A stretch of DNA of 10,604 bases from Lachnospiraceae bacterium (GTDB taxonomy: Bacteria > Bacillota > Clostridia > Lachnospirales > Lachnospiraceae): contig JAILOA010000125.1 in NCBI GenBank assembly GCA_024691065.1, forward strand, positions 1 through 10,604. The letters run 5' to 3'. The stretch's first letter is position 1, and each line of letters begins with the position of its first letter. Below the pieces are notes generated by a model that saw nothing but the letters and a program-made list of their open reading frames with translations, made no database searches and was not told where the DNA came from. The translations under genes were made by a program, and so were the position numbers. This document shows positions 1-6,882 of this stretch, piece by piece.

Positions 1-215
1 ACCAAAGTAATATTTCTGGGCTTTGACGGATCCTTTTTAATATACCCCTTCTTTTCAAGCGTTACAAGATGCGCATGCACCGAAGAAGTAGACTTAAGAT
101 TTACATTATTGCAAATCTCCCTGACCGAAGGAGCATAATTCTTCTCCGAAATCTCACTCCTGATAAAATCAAGAATCTGCTTCTGCTTAACACTCAGTTG
201 TCTATCCTTATTCAT
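1..215 (-). CDS. lexA: LexA SOS repressor, N-terminal part (cut by window edge)
   Basis: LexA represses DNA-damage genes until RecA filaments trigger its self-cleavage. Only the first 71 codons are present; the gene runs off the low-coordinate edge. The visible part is the complete winged-helix DNA-binding domain: it opens MNKDRQLSVKQKQILDFI, continues with the recognition-helix region APSVREICNNVNLKSTSSVHAHL (split here at about residues 28-50) and closes with the wing LEKKGYIKKDPSKPRNITL. This closely follows Gram-positive LexA. The Ala-Gly cleavage site and Ser/Lys catalytic dyad would lie outside the window. The ATG at 215 is preceded by a GGGGGAT ribosome site. The upstream gene on the same strand (GH43) ends 100 bases away, so lexA probably has its own promoter. 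Identity is firm; completeness of the gene cannot be judged. Confidence 0.93.
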   Translation of the reverse strand, partial: MNKDRQLSVKQKQILDFIRSEISEKNYAPSVREICNNVNLKSTSSVHAHLVTLEKKGYIKKDPSKPRNITL

Positions 216-315
216 ATATCCCCCAAAAAACAAGAACATCTCTTTGTGACATTTTTATTTATCTTTAAATATATAAGACTCAAACAGGAAATTCAGTGGC
301 AACAACATGTTCGCT
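216..315 (-). promoter_or_regulatory. lexA upstream region with two imperfect SOS-box candidates
   Basis: This AT-rich gap lies between the GH43 stop and the lexA start and should hold the lexA promoter. LexA represses its own gene in most Gram-positive bacteria through CGAAC-N4-GTTCG. Two imperfect matches are visible on the minus strand: CGAACATGTTGTTG (300-313; perfect left half, poor right half) and CAAAGAGATGTTCT (233-246; nearly perfect right half, just ahead of the ribosome site). Each matches about 7 of the 10 fixed positions, which AT-rich DNA can produce by chance. No -35/-10 pair stands out. Assigning a regulatory role is inference. Confidence 0.3.
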
Positions 316-1641
316 TTATTTCATAAATACAAACGAAAGAAAATCAAACATATCCCTATTGGCAAACAAATCCTTACACCAATTCTTATATCCGTTTACA
401 ACCTTCATATAAATAGCATGCCTTCCGGTAAGCTTCTTAACCTTACCCTTTACAACCTTAGATTCCTTGTTAAAATCAAGCTCTCCAATCAGATTCTCAT
501 CCTTCACCTCATCGACAAAAACCTGCACCTTACCGTAACACCCGCGAGGAATAATATTTAAAGCCAGATACATATAATCATCCTTCGTATAATCCTCACC
601 GAAATCAAAATATTTCCAACCGAAAATCGAACCCTCTTTTATGTTTATAATCGGCCTTGTAAATATATCATACTCGGTAATCATAAGATCCTCATTTCCC
701 TTAAGCACGCAGGCAGTCTCCGCAGGCGTTATATTGTAAGGGTTAAGCGACTCCTCAAAACCAAGTGATGTCATCTCAACAGTCGGGATACTTCCGTCCG
801 GCAATACATTTATCTTTTCTACACAGGCACGCCTGGATGTAATACTTCCGTCCGTCATTCTATGATAGAAAATGTACCATTGTCCCTTTATGTTCACGAT
901 GGAACCGTGATCATTTCCACCCGGATAATCCTCACCGTTTGACACTATGTAACCTCTGTAGGTAAATGGACCGCGCGGGCTGTCAGCCGTCGCATAAGCA
1001 AGCCTGTTACCGTTCTTCGGAGAATAAATAAGATAATAGGTATTACCAATCTTACGTGGCGAGCAGGCCTCAAAAAACTCGAACGGCTCTTCAACCGGAA
1101 TAATATCCGTCAGGTAGGTTTCATTTATTACCTCATACATATTTTCAGGATTTAATTCACACATATATGATCCAAGGAAACCGCAGTAAACATAGACTCT
1201 GCCGTCATCATCCACAAGAACTCCCGGATCTATAAATGTTCCGTTATCATAATGGTCCTTAATGTCATATTTGTAAGTAGAGATGAATTCAAACGGGCCC
1301 TCAGGTCTGTCGCTTACTGCAACACAGCCCTTTGACTCCAATATATAAGCATAAAGATAATACTTTCCGTCCTTTTCAACTACGTCCGGAGCGTAAAGTT
1401 CCTTCCCGGAATAATCCACGTCGATATTTTCTCCGGATTTACTTCTGGTTTTAAATGCATCGCCGTGGCATACCCATTGATTCAGGTTATTTAACGGTGC
1501 GGACCAAACCTTTAATTTGTAATCGCAAAAGCAATCGGAACCGACTCTGTCATGAGAACCATAGACATAAATTCGGTCTCCGAACACTCTCGGTTCTCCG
1601 TCCGGTATATATTCCCAATTAGGTAAATATGGATTAGCCAT
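316..1641 (-). CDS. Glycoside hydrolase family 43 (xylosidase/arabinofuranosidase-type), cytoplasmic
   Basis: A 441-residue enzyme of the five-bladed beta-propeller GH43 family, whose members remove xylose or arabinose from hemicellulose and pectin fragments by an inverting mechanism. The three catalytic residues are recognisable: general base Asp14 in YIPDGEP, pKa-modulating Asp138 in FIDPG, and general acid Glu191 in FFEACSPR. His245 in GNDHGS matches the conserved propeller-core His. The propeller spans about residues 1-300. Residues about 315-441 (GWKYFDFGED, YMYLALNIIPRG, KVQVFVD, GRHAIYMKVV) look like a beta-sandwich resembling CBM6-type modules. There is no signal peptide, so it should act in the cytoplasm on imported oligosaccharides. 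The ATG at 1641 has a strong AAGGAG six bases upstream. It follows the GH9 gene by 18 bases, so the two are almost certainly co-transcribed. Family is secure; substrate (xylan, arabinan or arabinoxylan) is not determinable here. Confidence 0.9.
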   Translation of the reverse strand: MANPYLPNWEYIPDGEPRVFGDRIYVYGSHDRVGSDCFCDYKLKVWSAPLNNLNQWVCHGDAFKTRSKSGENIDVDYSGKELYAPDVVEKDGKYYLYAYILESKGCVAVSDRPEGPFEFISTYKYDIKDHYDNGTFIDPGVLVDDDGRVYVYCGFLGSYMCELNPENMYEVINETYLTDIIPVEEPFEFFEACSPRKIGNTYYLIYSPKNGNRLAYATADSPRGPFTYRGYIVSNGEDYPGGNDHGSIVNIKGQWYIFYHRMTDGSITSRRACVEKINVLPDGSIPTVEMTSLGFEESLNPYNITPAETACVLKGNEDLMITEYDIFTRPIINIKEGSIFGWKYFDFGEDYTKDDYMYLALNIIPRGCYGKVQVFVDEVKDENLIGELDFNKESKVVKGKVKKLTGRHAIYMKVVNGYKNWCKDLFANRDMFDFLSFVFMK

Positions 1642-1659
1642 AATGTCTCCTTTTCATTA

Positions 1660-4047
1660 TCAATCATTAATAAGCTTATTGTTACATAACATAAAGATTA
1701 ACGGTGAATTCCAGTAAACTGTGATTTCATTACATGAAAAACTTTGTTCATTATCAGCATATCTCTTTGCATTCGGAAGCTCGGCGAGAACACCCTTTGC
1801 ATAAGGATCCTCCAAGTTACTGTCAACACCGCCTACAATCATACCCGGCATAGTCTGCTCCAAAGCCTGTGATGGTCTGTGATGTGTATGCTCAGGTGAA
1901 AGTGTACCGAATCCGGTCACAAAACAGTATCCGGTTGCATTTCTACCAAGACAGTAATCAATGGAATATTTTGACATCTGATTTGCCTGTATCTCATCAA
2001 GCGGACACTCCGGAAGACTTGTATCATCGCCCATTGTTTCGGCAATATAATCTCTCGCAATGCTTGCAAGTGAAATAAGCATTCCTTCATTTAAAACAGT
2101 CATATTTGAACCCCAAGGATAAACACCATCCTCGATTGAAACATTGTATTCTGTAGTCTTTGCTCTCTCCAGTGCCTCATTTGCATCATCATAGAATTCT
2201 TCAAGAATCATTTTATGAAGCTTAGGCTTATTTGCATGTAGTATCTCGGATTTTGCGGCATCAAATGCACCGTAATAACCCATACTTGCCCATCCAAGAC
2301 CTGCTGTTGCACTATCGCTTGTGCAAAGCTCTTTAATAACCTTTGCATATTTCGGATCTGTAGTACATGTATACAATTCAACGGCCGCAAAGAACAATTC
2401 ATCATTTCCGTTTCCGTCAGGGTACTCACCTGTAACTACTCCCGGAGGATTCTTGAAACCTATTATCTCATCGCCCTTCTTTTCCAGAAAATCATAACTC
2501 TTCATAGCTGCCTCTAAGCACTTAGAAGCATACATTTCATCAACCTCTGCAAATACACGGGATGCCATTGCCATAACTGCCGCAAAATCACCTGTTGCAG
2601 TCTTTGAAACCTTGCAAACTATAAGCTCATCTGTTTCCTCCTCAGGCATAACGGTTTCAGGGAATACAGCGCAGGTTACCTTGTGATAAACACCGCCCTC
2701 CTTATTCTGCATCTTAAAGAGCCAGTCAAGCTCATATTTAGCCTCATCAAGGATGTCAGGGATACCGTTTCCGCTCTCAGGTATTCCTATATTATCATTT
2801 TCGACAGCATCAGTACCGTTAAATAATTCATATGTAAGCAATAAATCAGCTACGGCCTTTGCACCCGAAACTACATATCTTCCGTAATCTCCTGCATCAT
2901 GCCAGCCGCCGGAAACATCGATTTTCTTCTTGGTTCCGTAAATTGTAGCCTTCTCTGTATGACATTCAGGGTGCTTAAAATCACCTGCAAACTCTTCGGT
3001 GAGCTCGCATCCGCATCTCTGGAGATAAAGCATCTTAACAGCCGCCTGTACCGCATCATCATAAATATTATCATCAATCGTAAATTCATAGGACTCGGTT
3101 CCGTCCCCGGTAACCACCTTATATGTACCGGCCTCTTTAACCTCCGAGAAATCAGCCAATGTAAATGTTTCGCCCGTATATTTTTCATCGCTGACTTCGA
3201 CCTTAGTGGAGGTAGACTTGTAAACCTCATCCCCGCTCTCTGCATTTACAACCGAGAACTCAGTTTCATCAATATCACTAAGAATCGCGGTCTTGGTATC
3301 ATTTATTCTATATCCAACCTGATTTAATTTGATAGGATTTATCTCAGGTCCCTCCTCAGGCTTAACCGCATTGCTGTCATCAATCAGATAAAGCGCAATA
3401 TTATCAAATGTCATGGTATGCTTTTCAACGTCGGTATTTTTGATTCCTGCGTCCTTCATCGCCTGAATAAGTCCCAGGTTAAAACAGAAACGTGGGGCCG
3501 GATCGGATTCCTCTTCCATAGTAAATTCAGTACTTACATGAGTAACCTCATCCTTTGCGGTAACAGTCTCCATAGCATAAGCATGATAATCACCACTGTT
3601 AATCTGAACTCTCCAGTCAAAATCACGTTCAAAAGTACTTGTTACATCAAATTCCATTCGATATACGCCGCCCTGAAAGAGCTTAAAGCCATCACAATAT
3701 ATCTGTACACCATGCTCAACTCCGCCGATACCCGTAATATCAACCTGAAGAGCACCGTCATCATTTACATCCATAAGTGCCGCTCCACCGTTCGTATAAA
3801 GTGAAAATCCTTCTTTACCCTTGGAAAAATCGCCATTCTTTATTAAATTTTCCAAACCTGAATCCTCAGATGTTTTTTCCGATTTGGAATCCGAACTATC
3901 CTTAGAATTATTCGAACTGCCACCGCCACTACAGCCGGTGACAAAAAGACTTGCCACAAGAGCTGTAGCTATCATCTTTTTAAAACTACTCCCCTTAAAA
4001 CTGAATTTTTCTTTTAAATCATTAATTTTAAAATTATTTTTTTTCAT
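1660..4047 (-). CDS. GH9 endoglucanase, surface lipoprotein with CBM4/9-like and Ig-like domains
   Basis: A 795-residue cellulase-type enzyme that should hydrolyse beta-1,4-glucan (or mixed-linkage glucan/xyloglucan) outside the cell. Domain order: a lipoprotein signal with a 24-residue polar lead, a short hydrophobic core (ATALVASLFV) and lipobox VTGC with Cys39; a Ser/Asp/Lys-rich linker; a CBM4/9-like beta-sandwich at about 67-223 (NLIKNGDFS to FDNIALYLID); a GH9-associated Ig-like domain at about 236-325 (KLNQVGYR); and the GH9 (alpha/alpha)6 barrel at about 332-788. Catalytic Asp384/Asp387 lie in GGWHDAGDYGRY and the general acid is Glu774 in NEITVYWNSP. Residues 763-781 fit the GH9 signature [FYW]-x-D-x4-[FYW]-x3-E-x-[STA]-x3-N-[STA] exactly, and HHRPS is present. 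I chose the ATG at 4047 because GGAG lies six bases upstream; the reading frame stays open to a TTG at 4107, which lacks this support. It precedes GH43 by 18 bases and follows a repeat array that may carry its promoters. Confidence 0.93.
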   Translation of the reverse strand: MKKNNFKINDLKEKFSFKGSSFKKMIATALVASLFVTGCSGGGSSNNSKDSSDSKSEKTSEDSGLENLIKNGDFSKGKEGFSLYTNGGAALMDVNDDGALQVDITGIGGVEHGVQIYCDGFKLFQGGVYRMEFDVTSTFERDFDWRVQINSGDYHAYAMETVTAKDEVTHVSTEFTMEEESDPAPRFCFNLGLIQAMKDAGIKNTDVEKHTMTFDNIALYLIDDSNAVKPEEGPEINPIKLNQVGYRINDTKTAILSDIDETEFSVVNAESGDEVYKSTSTKVEVSDEKYTGETFTLADFSEVKEAGTYKVVTGDGTESYEFTIDDNIYDDAVQAAVKMLYLQRCGCELTEEFAGDFKHPECHTEKATIYGTKKKIDVSGGWHDAGDYGRYVVSGAKAVADLLLTYELFNGTDAVENDNIGIPESGNGIPDILDEAKYELDWLFKMQNKEGGVYHKVTCAVFPETVMPEEETDELIVCKVSKTATGDFAAVMAMASRVFAEVDEMYASKCLEAAMKSYDFLEKKGDEIIGFKNPPGVVTGEYPDGNGNDELFFAAVELYTCTTDPKYAKVIKELCTSDSATAGLGWASMGYYGAFDAAKSEILHANKPKLHKMILEEFYDDANEALERAKTTEYNVSIEDGVYPWGSNMTVLNEGMLISLASIARDYIAETMGDDTSLPECPLDEIQANQMSKYSIDYCLGRNATGYCFVTGFGTLSPEHTHHRPSQALEQTMPGMIVGGVDSNLEDPYAKGVLAELPNAKRYADNEQSFSCNEITVYWNSPLIFMLCNNKLIND

Positions 4048-4067
4048 ACTTTCTCCGTTTCTGTTAA

Positions 4068-4076
4068 AATATAACA
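4068..4076 (-). promoter_or_regulatory. Possible extended -10 promoter of the GH9-GH43 pair
   Basis: On the minus strand the sequence TGTTATATT fits an extended -10 element (TGn followed by TATATT). It lies just upstream of the GH9 ribosome site, giving a predicted leader of only about 15 bases. No good -35 stands at the usual distance, which an extended -10 can tolerate. It competes with the TATAAT copies in the adjacent array as a candidate start. Confidence 0.3.
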
Positions 4077-4108
4077 AATTCAAAACCTTTTTAGCGTAAA
4101 AAACCAAT

Positions 4109-4290
4109 CCGTTTCAACCATGTCTTTAATCACGAAGTATTATATAAGCAAATCCGGTTTTAACCATGTCTTTAATCACGAAGTATTATATAAGCAAATC
4201 CGGTTTTAACCATATCTTTAATTACAAAGTATTATATAAGCAAATCCGGTTTTAACCATATCTTTAATCACAAAGTAAATATAAGCAAAT
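4109..4290. repeat. Four tandem 45-46 bp units between dusB and the GH9 gene
   Basis: Four head-to-tail units occupy 4109-4153 (45 bp), 4154-4199 (46 bp), 4200-4245 (46 bp) and 4246-4290 (45 bp), and fill most of the 252-base gap. The two middle units differ only at a few transitions. The array begins about 10 bases after the dusB stop and a CCGG at 4291-4294 marks its upstream edge. On the minus strand three units contain a perfect TATAAT (4139-4144, 4185-4190, 4231-4236); the first-transcribed unit has TATATT instead (4278-4283). Each TATAAT sits 9 bases downstream of an AAAACCGGATTT palindrome, and each unit contains GGTTNNAACC. The array therefore looks like a multiplied promoter/operator module for the cellulase genes, although -35 matches (TGGTTA, 16-base spacing) are weak. 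Repetition is certain; function is inference. It is not a CRISPR array because there are no unique spacers. Confidence 0.95.
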
Positions 4291-4299
4291 CCGGAATTA

Positions 4300-5481
4300 T
4301 CAATCCCCGGTCCGGTTATAATAACTTACAATTTCCGCACATAACTCACGAAGCCCCTCAAGTGTCTCTACTTCATTCACTCTTCTTCGAAGCGAAGCAG
4401 CATTGTTCAGTCCCCCCACGTACCAGGCAAAATGCTTTCTCATCTCGCGCATCCCGGTGAACTCCCCTTTAAATTCAACCAATCTTTCAGCATGATATAT
4501 AATCATATCCGTAATTTCACTAACTTGCAACCTTTGTTTCAAAGAAATGTATCTTTTCTTAGATTTATTATTTATATCTTGCAATCCGCCCTTAAATCCG
4601 GTGCTATCTATATTTTGCAAACCGCCCTTAAATCCGGTGCTATCTATATCTCGCAAACTGTCCTTATAAACGTTACTGTCTATATCTTGCAAACCGCTCT
4701 TAAATCGTGAGCTACCTTTATCTTCATCACTCATACCATAAAAGTCCCCGATTGCTCTGTTTACATCCTCAAAAACCCAGGGATTTCCCCTGGCTCCTCT
4801 TGCAACCATAAGCGCATCAGCCTTCGTAATATCAAGACAGGAAATTGCACTTTCATAATCAAATATATCTCCGCTTGCAATTACAGGTATGTTAACAGCT
4901 TCCTTAACTTCACGGATAATATCCCAGTCAGCCTCTCCACGATAATATTCTTCTCTTGTTCTTCCGTGAATAGCAATTGCATCGGCTCCGGACTGCTCCA
5001 TTATCTTAGCAAATTGAATTGCATTTATATAGCCTTCATTAAAGCCTTTTCTAATCTTTACGGTGACAGGCTTATTTATTTTCTTTTTGATTTCAGATAC
5101 TATTTTACCTGCCAGTGCCGGGTCCTTCATAAGCGCCGAACCCTCACCGTTATTTACAACCTTCGGCACAGGACATCCCATATTGATATCTAATATATCA
5201 AAATCCTCACCCTGAAGATCCTTTGCTACCGAAGACATGATTTCCGGGTCCGAGCCAAATAACTGAAGCGCGAGCGGTGAATCCGCTTCATTAGATGCAT
5301 ATAAAACTTCCGTATTTTTATTCTTATACATAAGTCCCTTTGCACTAATCATCTCGGTATAAAGGAGACCCGCTCCGTATTTTTTACATATTAAACGAAA
5401 TGGCAGGTCGGTTATGCCTGCCATCGGTCCTAATGCTGTTCTGTTAGGGATATAAACATCCCCTATATAAAATCCATTCAT
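4300..5481 (-). CDS. dusB: tRNA-dihydrouridine synthase, DusB type, with a repeat insertion
   Basis: A flavin enzyme that reduces specific uridines in the tRNA D-loop region to dihydrouridine. The FMN-binding barrel spans about residues 1-245: PMAGITDLPFR at 19-29, YTEMISAKGL at 41-50, catalytic Cys103 in NMGCPVPKV, flavin/RNA-contacting VKIRKG at 141-146, IHGRTREEYYRGEADW at 171-186, and VARGARGNPW at 226-235. A C-terminal helical tRNA-binding domain spans about 312-390, with FTGMREMRKHFAWYVGG. The family is usually about 320-335 residues; the extra length here is a four-fold 12-residue repeat (257-304) in the hinge between the two domains. All catalytic motifs are intact, so the enzyme is probably active. 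It follows coaX by 43 bases with only a weak ribosome site (GATGG), consistent with co-transcription. The family is sure; the exact Dus subtype is less so. Confidence 0.93.
   Translation of the reverse strand: MNGFYIGDVYIPNRTALGPMAGITDLPFRLICKKYGAGLLYTEMISAKGLMYKNKNTEVLYASNEADSPLALQLFGSDPEIMSSVAKDLQGEDFDILDINMGCPVPKVVNNGEGSALMKDPALAGKIVSEIKKKINKPVTVKIRKGFNEGYINAIQFAKIMEQSGADAIAIHGRTREEYYRGEADWDIIREVKEAVNIPVIASGDIFDYESAISCLDITKADALMVARGARGNPWVFEDVNRAIGDFYGMSDEDKGSSRFKSGLQDIDSNVYKDSLRDIDSTGFKGGLQNIDSTGFKGGLQDINNKSKKRYISLKQRLQVSEITDMIIYHAERLVEFKGEFTGMREMRKHFAWYVGGLNNAASLRRRVNEVETLEGLRELCAEIVSYYNRTGD
4570..4713 (-). repeat. In-frame 36 bp x 4 tandem repeat inside dusB
   Basis: Four contiguous 36-base units at 4678-4713, 4642-4677, 4606-4641 and 4570-4605 encode SSRFKSGLQDID, SNVYKDSLRDID, STGFKGGLQNID and STGFKGGLQDIN. 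The last two differ at only three bases and look like the newest duplication; the second unit is the most diverged. Every unit is exactly 12 codons, so copy-number change would keep the frame. Hydrophobic residues recur at unit positions 4, 8 and 11. The site is the linker after the barrel, where length variation should be tolerated. Confidence 0.95.
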
Positions 5482-5524
5482 TATAAATCCATCTGTAAGT
5501 CTTATGTATAGACTGTAATTTTAT

Positions 5525-6292
5525 TTATTTCTGCTTCTCGAATATAATCTGTAAGCCCTTTAAAGTAAGATCAGGATCATAAACCTCAATCTCCTTGGTA
5601 TGCTCGGATATAATCTTTCCGAGACCGCCTGTAGCAACAACCCTGATATTCTTTACTCCTGCTTCCTGCTTCATCTGGTTAATAATATACTTTGACTGAC
5701 CTACATTTCCATAATAAAGACCTGCCTGCATAGCAGCAACTGTCTCTTTACCGATAACCCTGTCAGTAGCCATAAGCTCGATTTCAGGAAGATTTGCGGT
5801 ATCATCCCAAAGAGCCTTAGCAGCAATCTTCATACCCGGACATATTACTCCTCCGCAAAATGTACCGTCCGCCGAAACAAAATCATATGTAGTAGCTGTA
5901 CCGTAATCCACAACTATAACAGGTCCGCCGTAAAGCTCATAGGCTGCTACAGCATCTACAATTCTATCAGGTCCTGTCTCACGTGGATTAACAGTTTCAA
6001 TCTTAAGCCCTGTTTTCACACCGGCGCCAACCATAATCGGATCAACACCGACATAACGCATAAGTCCCTTGCGGAAAGAATACATAATCTTAGGAACAAC
6101 CGATGCAACGATAGCACTGTCAATAGCATCAACGCTGAAACCTCTCTGATTAATAATGTCACAAATAAGAACACCGTATTCATCTGATGTTCTTGGAGCT
6201 TTAACCGAAAAATGAAATCTTGTAATAAGTCTCTCTCCGTCAAATATTCCAAATGTAACGTCGGTATTTCCTACATCCACAGCTAGTAACAT
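5525..6292 (-). CDS. coaX: Type III pantothenate kinase
   Basis: CoaX phosphorylates pantothenate, the first step of coenzyme A synthesis; unlike the type I and II enzymes it is insensitive to CoA feedback and needs a monovalent cation. At 255 residues it has the usual family length. Recognisable ASKHA-fold motifs are DVGNT at residues 6-10 (phosphate loop), SVVP at 64-67, GPDRIVDAVAAYELYGG at 107-123 (pantothenate site with catalytic Asp109; most relatives read GADR), VDYGTATTYD at 128-137 (cation and nucleotide binding, Asp129) and GGVICPG at 147-153. The C-terminal DLTLKGL is also typical. The ATG at 6292 has a perfect AGGAGG six bases upstream. A good promoter (TTGACA, 18 bases, TATTAT) lies in the preceding gap, and dusB follows after 43 bases, so coaX-dusB can form its own transcript. 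Confidence 0.96.
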   Translation of the reverse strand: MLLAVDVGNTDVTFGIFDGERLITRFHFSVKAPRTSDEYGVLICDIINQRGFSVDAIDSAIVASVVPKIMYSFRKGLMRYVGVDPIMVGAGVKTGLKIETVNPRETGPDRIVDAVAAYELYGGPVIVVDYGTATTYDFVSADGTFCGGVICPGMKIAAKALWDDTANLPEIELMATDRVIGKETVAAMQAGLYYGNVGQSKYIINQMKQEAGVKNIRVVATGGLGKIISEHTKEIEVYDPDLTLKGLQIIFEKQK

Positions 6293-6361
6293 AATTATCC
6301 TCCTACATTATCAAAAAAATATATTTTAAATCTTATTAATATTCAAAACCAATCCTAACAA

Positions 6362-6391
6362 ATAATATCTAAACAAATATAGTATTGTCAA
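6362..6391 (-). promoter_or_regulatory. Sigma-A-type promoter ahead of coaX-dusB
   Basis: On the minus strand a perfect TTGACA -35 (plus coordinates 6386-6391) is separated by 18 bases from TATTAT (6362-6367). This predicts a start near 6355 and a leader of about 60 bases before the coaX ATG at 6292. It is the best promoter visible in the window. The -35 is embedded in an 11-base palindrome TATTGACAATA (6383-6393), a possible operator. Confidence 0.6.
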
Positions 6392-6406
6392 TATTTTTTT
6401 ATGTAA

Positions 6407-6775
6407 TTAATAATCTATATTTTCACCCATAAATTTCACCCTTATATATTTTTCCAAAGACTCCAGAAAATCCTTCTTCTGTCTTTGAATCTGGCGAATC
6501 TTATATTCACTTCCGATTTCATCGAAGGCAAAATCACCTGCGGCAGTAGTAACCAGAAATGAAATATTCCCCTCATCATCATATACCATAGTAAGTATGC
6601 CGCCTACATCCTCTGTAAATAAGACACACATAATCTGCAATTCTTCTTTTATTTGCTCCGGCAGCCCCGAAAACTTATCTGCCAGATAAAACTTTCTTTC
6701 ATAAGATGAAGAGACACATATTATTTTATCCTGATCAAATGCCTCTCTCTCCTCTTCAAAATCATCTTCGTACAT
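6407..6775 (-). CDS. Small acidic protein of unknown function (DUF6145-like)
   Basis: A 122-residue soluble protein with no signal peptide or membrane segment. I do not know its function. From memory it resembles short Lachnospiraceae proteins annotated DUF6145 found beside coaX and birA; this is unverified. Visible features are an acidic N-terminus (MYEDDFEEEREAF), a conserved-looking core of YERKFYLADKFSGLPEQIKEEL followed by CVLFTEDVGGILTMVYDDEG (shown here in two parts), alternating beta-type strands around FLVTTAAGDFAFDEIG, and a C-terminal helix (QIQRQKKDFLESLEKYI). I chose the ATG at 6775, with AAAGGA about nine bases upstream; a GTG at 6799 would add eight residues, but its AAGGA lies too close. 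It sits between the birA 3' repeat array (289-base gap) and the coaX promoter (114-base gap). Confidence 0.75.
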   Translation of the reverse strand: MYEDDFEEEREAFDQDKIICVSSSYERKFYLADKFSGLPEQIKEELQIMCVLFTEDVGGILTMVYDDEGNISFLVTTAAGDFAFDEIGSEYKIRQIQRQKKDFLESLEKYIRVKFMGENIDY

Positions 6776-6882
6776 ACTTATATTTCCTTTACCCTTCACA
6801 ATCCTTACAGACTGTACTATTATTTCCCTTATGGACCTACTGCTTTTTTTATAAGTCTTTATTAAATATATATCCTAACCTG
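6776..6882 (-). other. AT-rich leader between the 26 bp array and the small-protein gene
   Basis: This stretch completes the 289-base gap downstream of birA; the rest of the gap is the repeat array. It is AT-rich (for example ATATATATTTAATAAAG on the minus strand) and holds the AAAGGA ribosome site of the small gene. I see no convincing -35/-10 pair, hairpin terminator or riboswitch-like structure in it. Confidence 0.4.

Noticed and set aside
69..561. Two small plus-strand open frames opposite lexA and the GH43 3' end
   Set aside because: The lexA and GH43 frames on the other strand are well supported and these products look like random low-complexity Ile/Leu-rich sequence.
2208..3245. Minus-strand frames of 73 and 124 residues within GH9
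   Set aside because: They are out-of-frame readings of the GH9 coding sequence.
2899..3804. Plus-strand open frames opposite the GH9 gene
   Set aside because: They lie wholly inside a strongly supported GH9 gene and show no recognisable domain or ribosome site.
4048..4107. Upstream TTG start of the GH9 gene (20 extra residues)
   Set aside because: The extension would bury the signal peptide further, uses a rare start, and lacks the GGAG spacing seen before the ATG at 4047.
4109..4290. CRISPR array or replication-origin iterons
   Set aside because: There are no spacers and no initiator or partition gene nearby; the promoter-like content fits a gene-regulatory array better.
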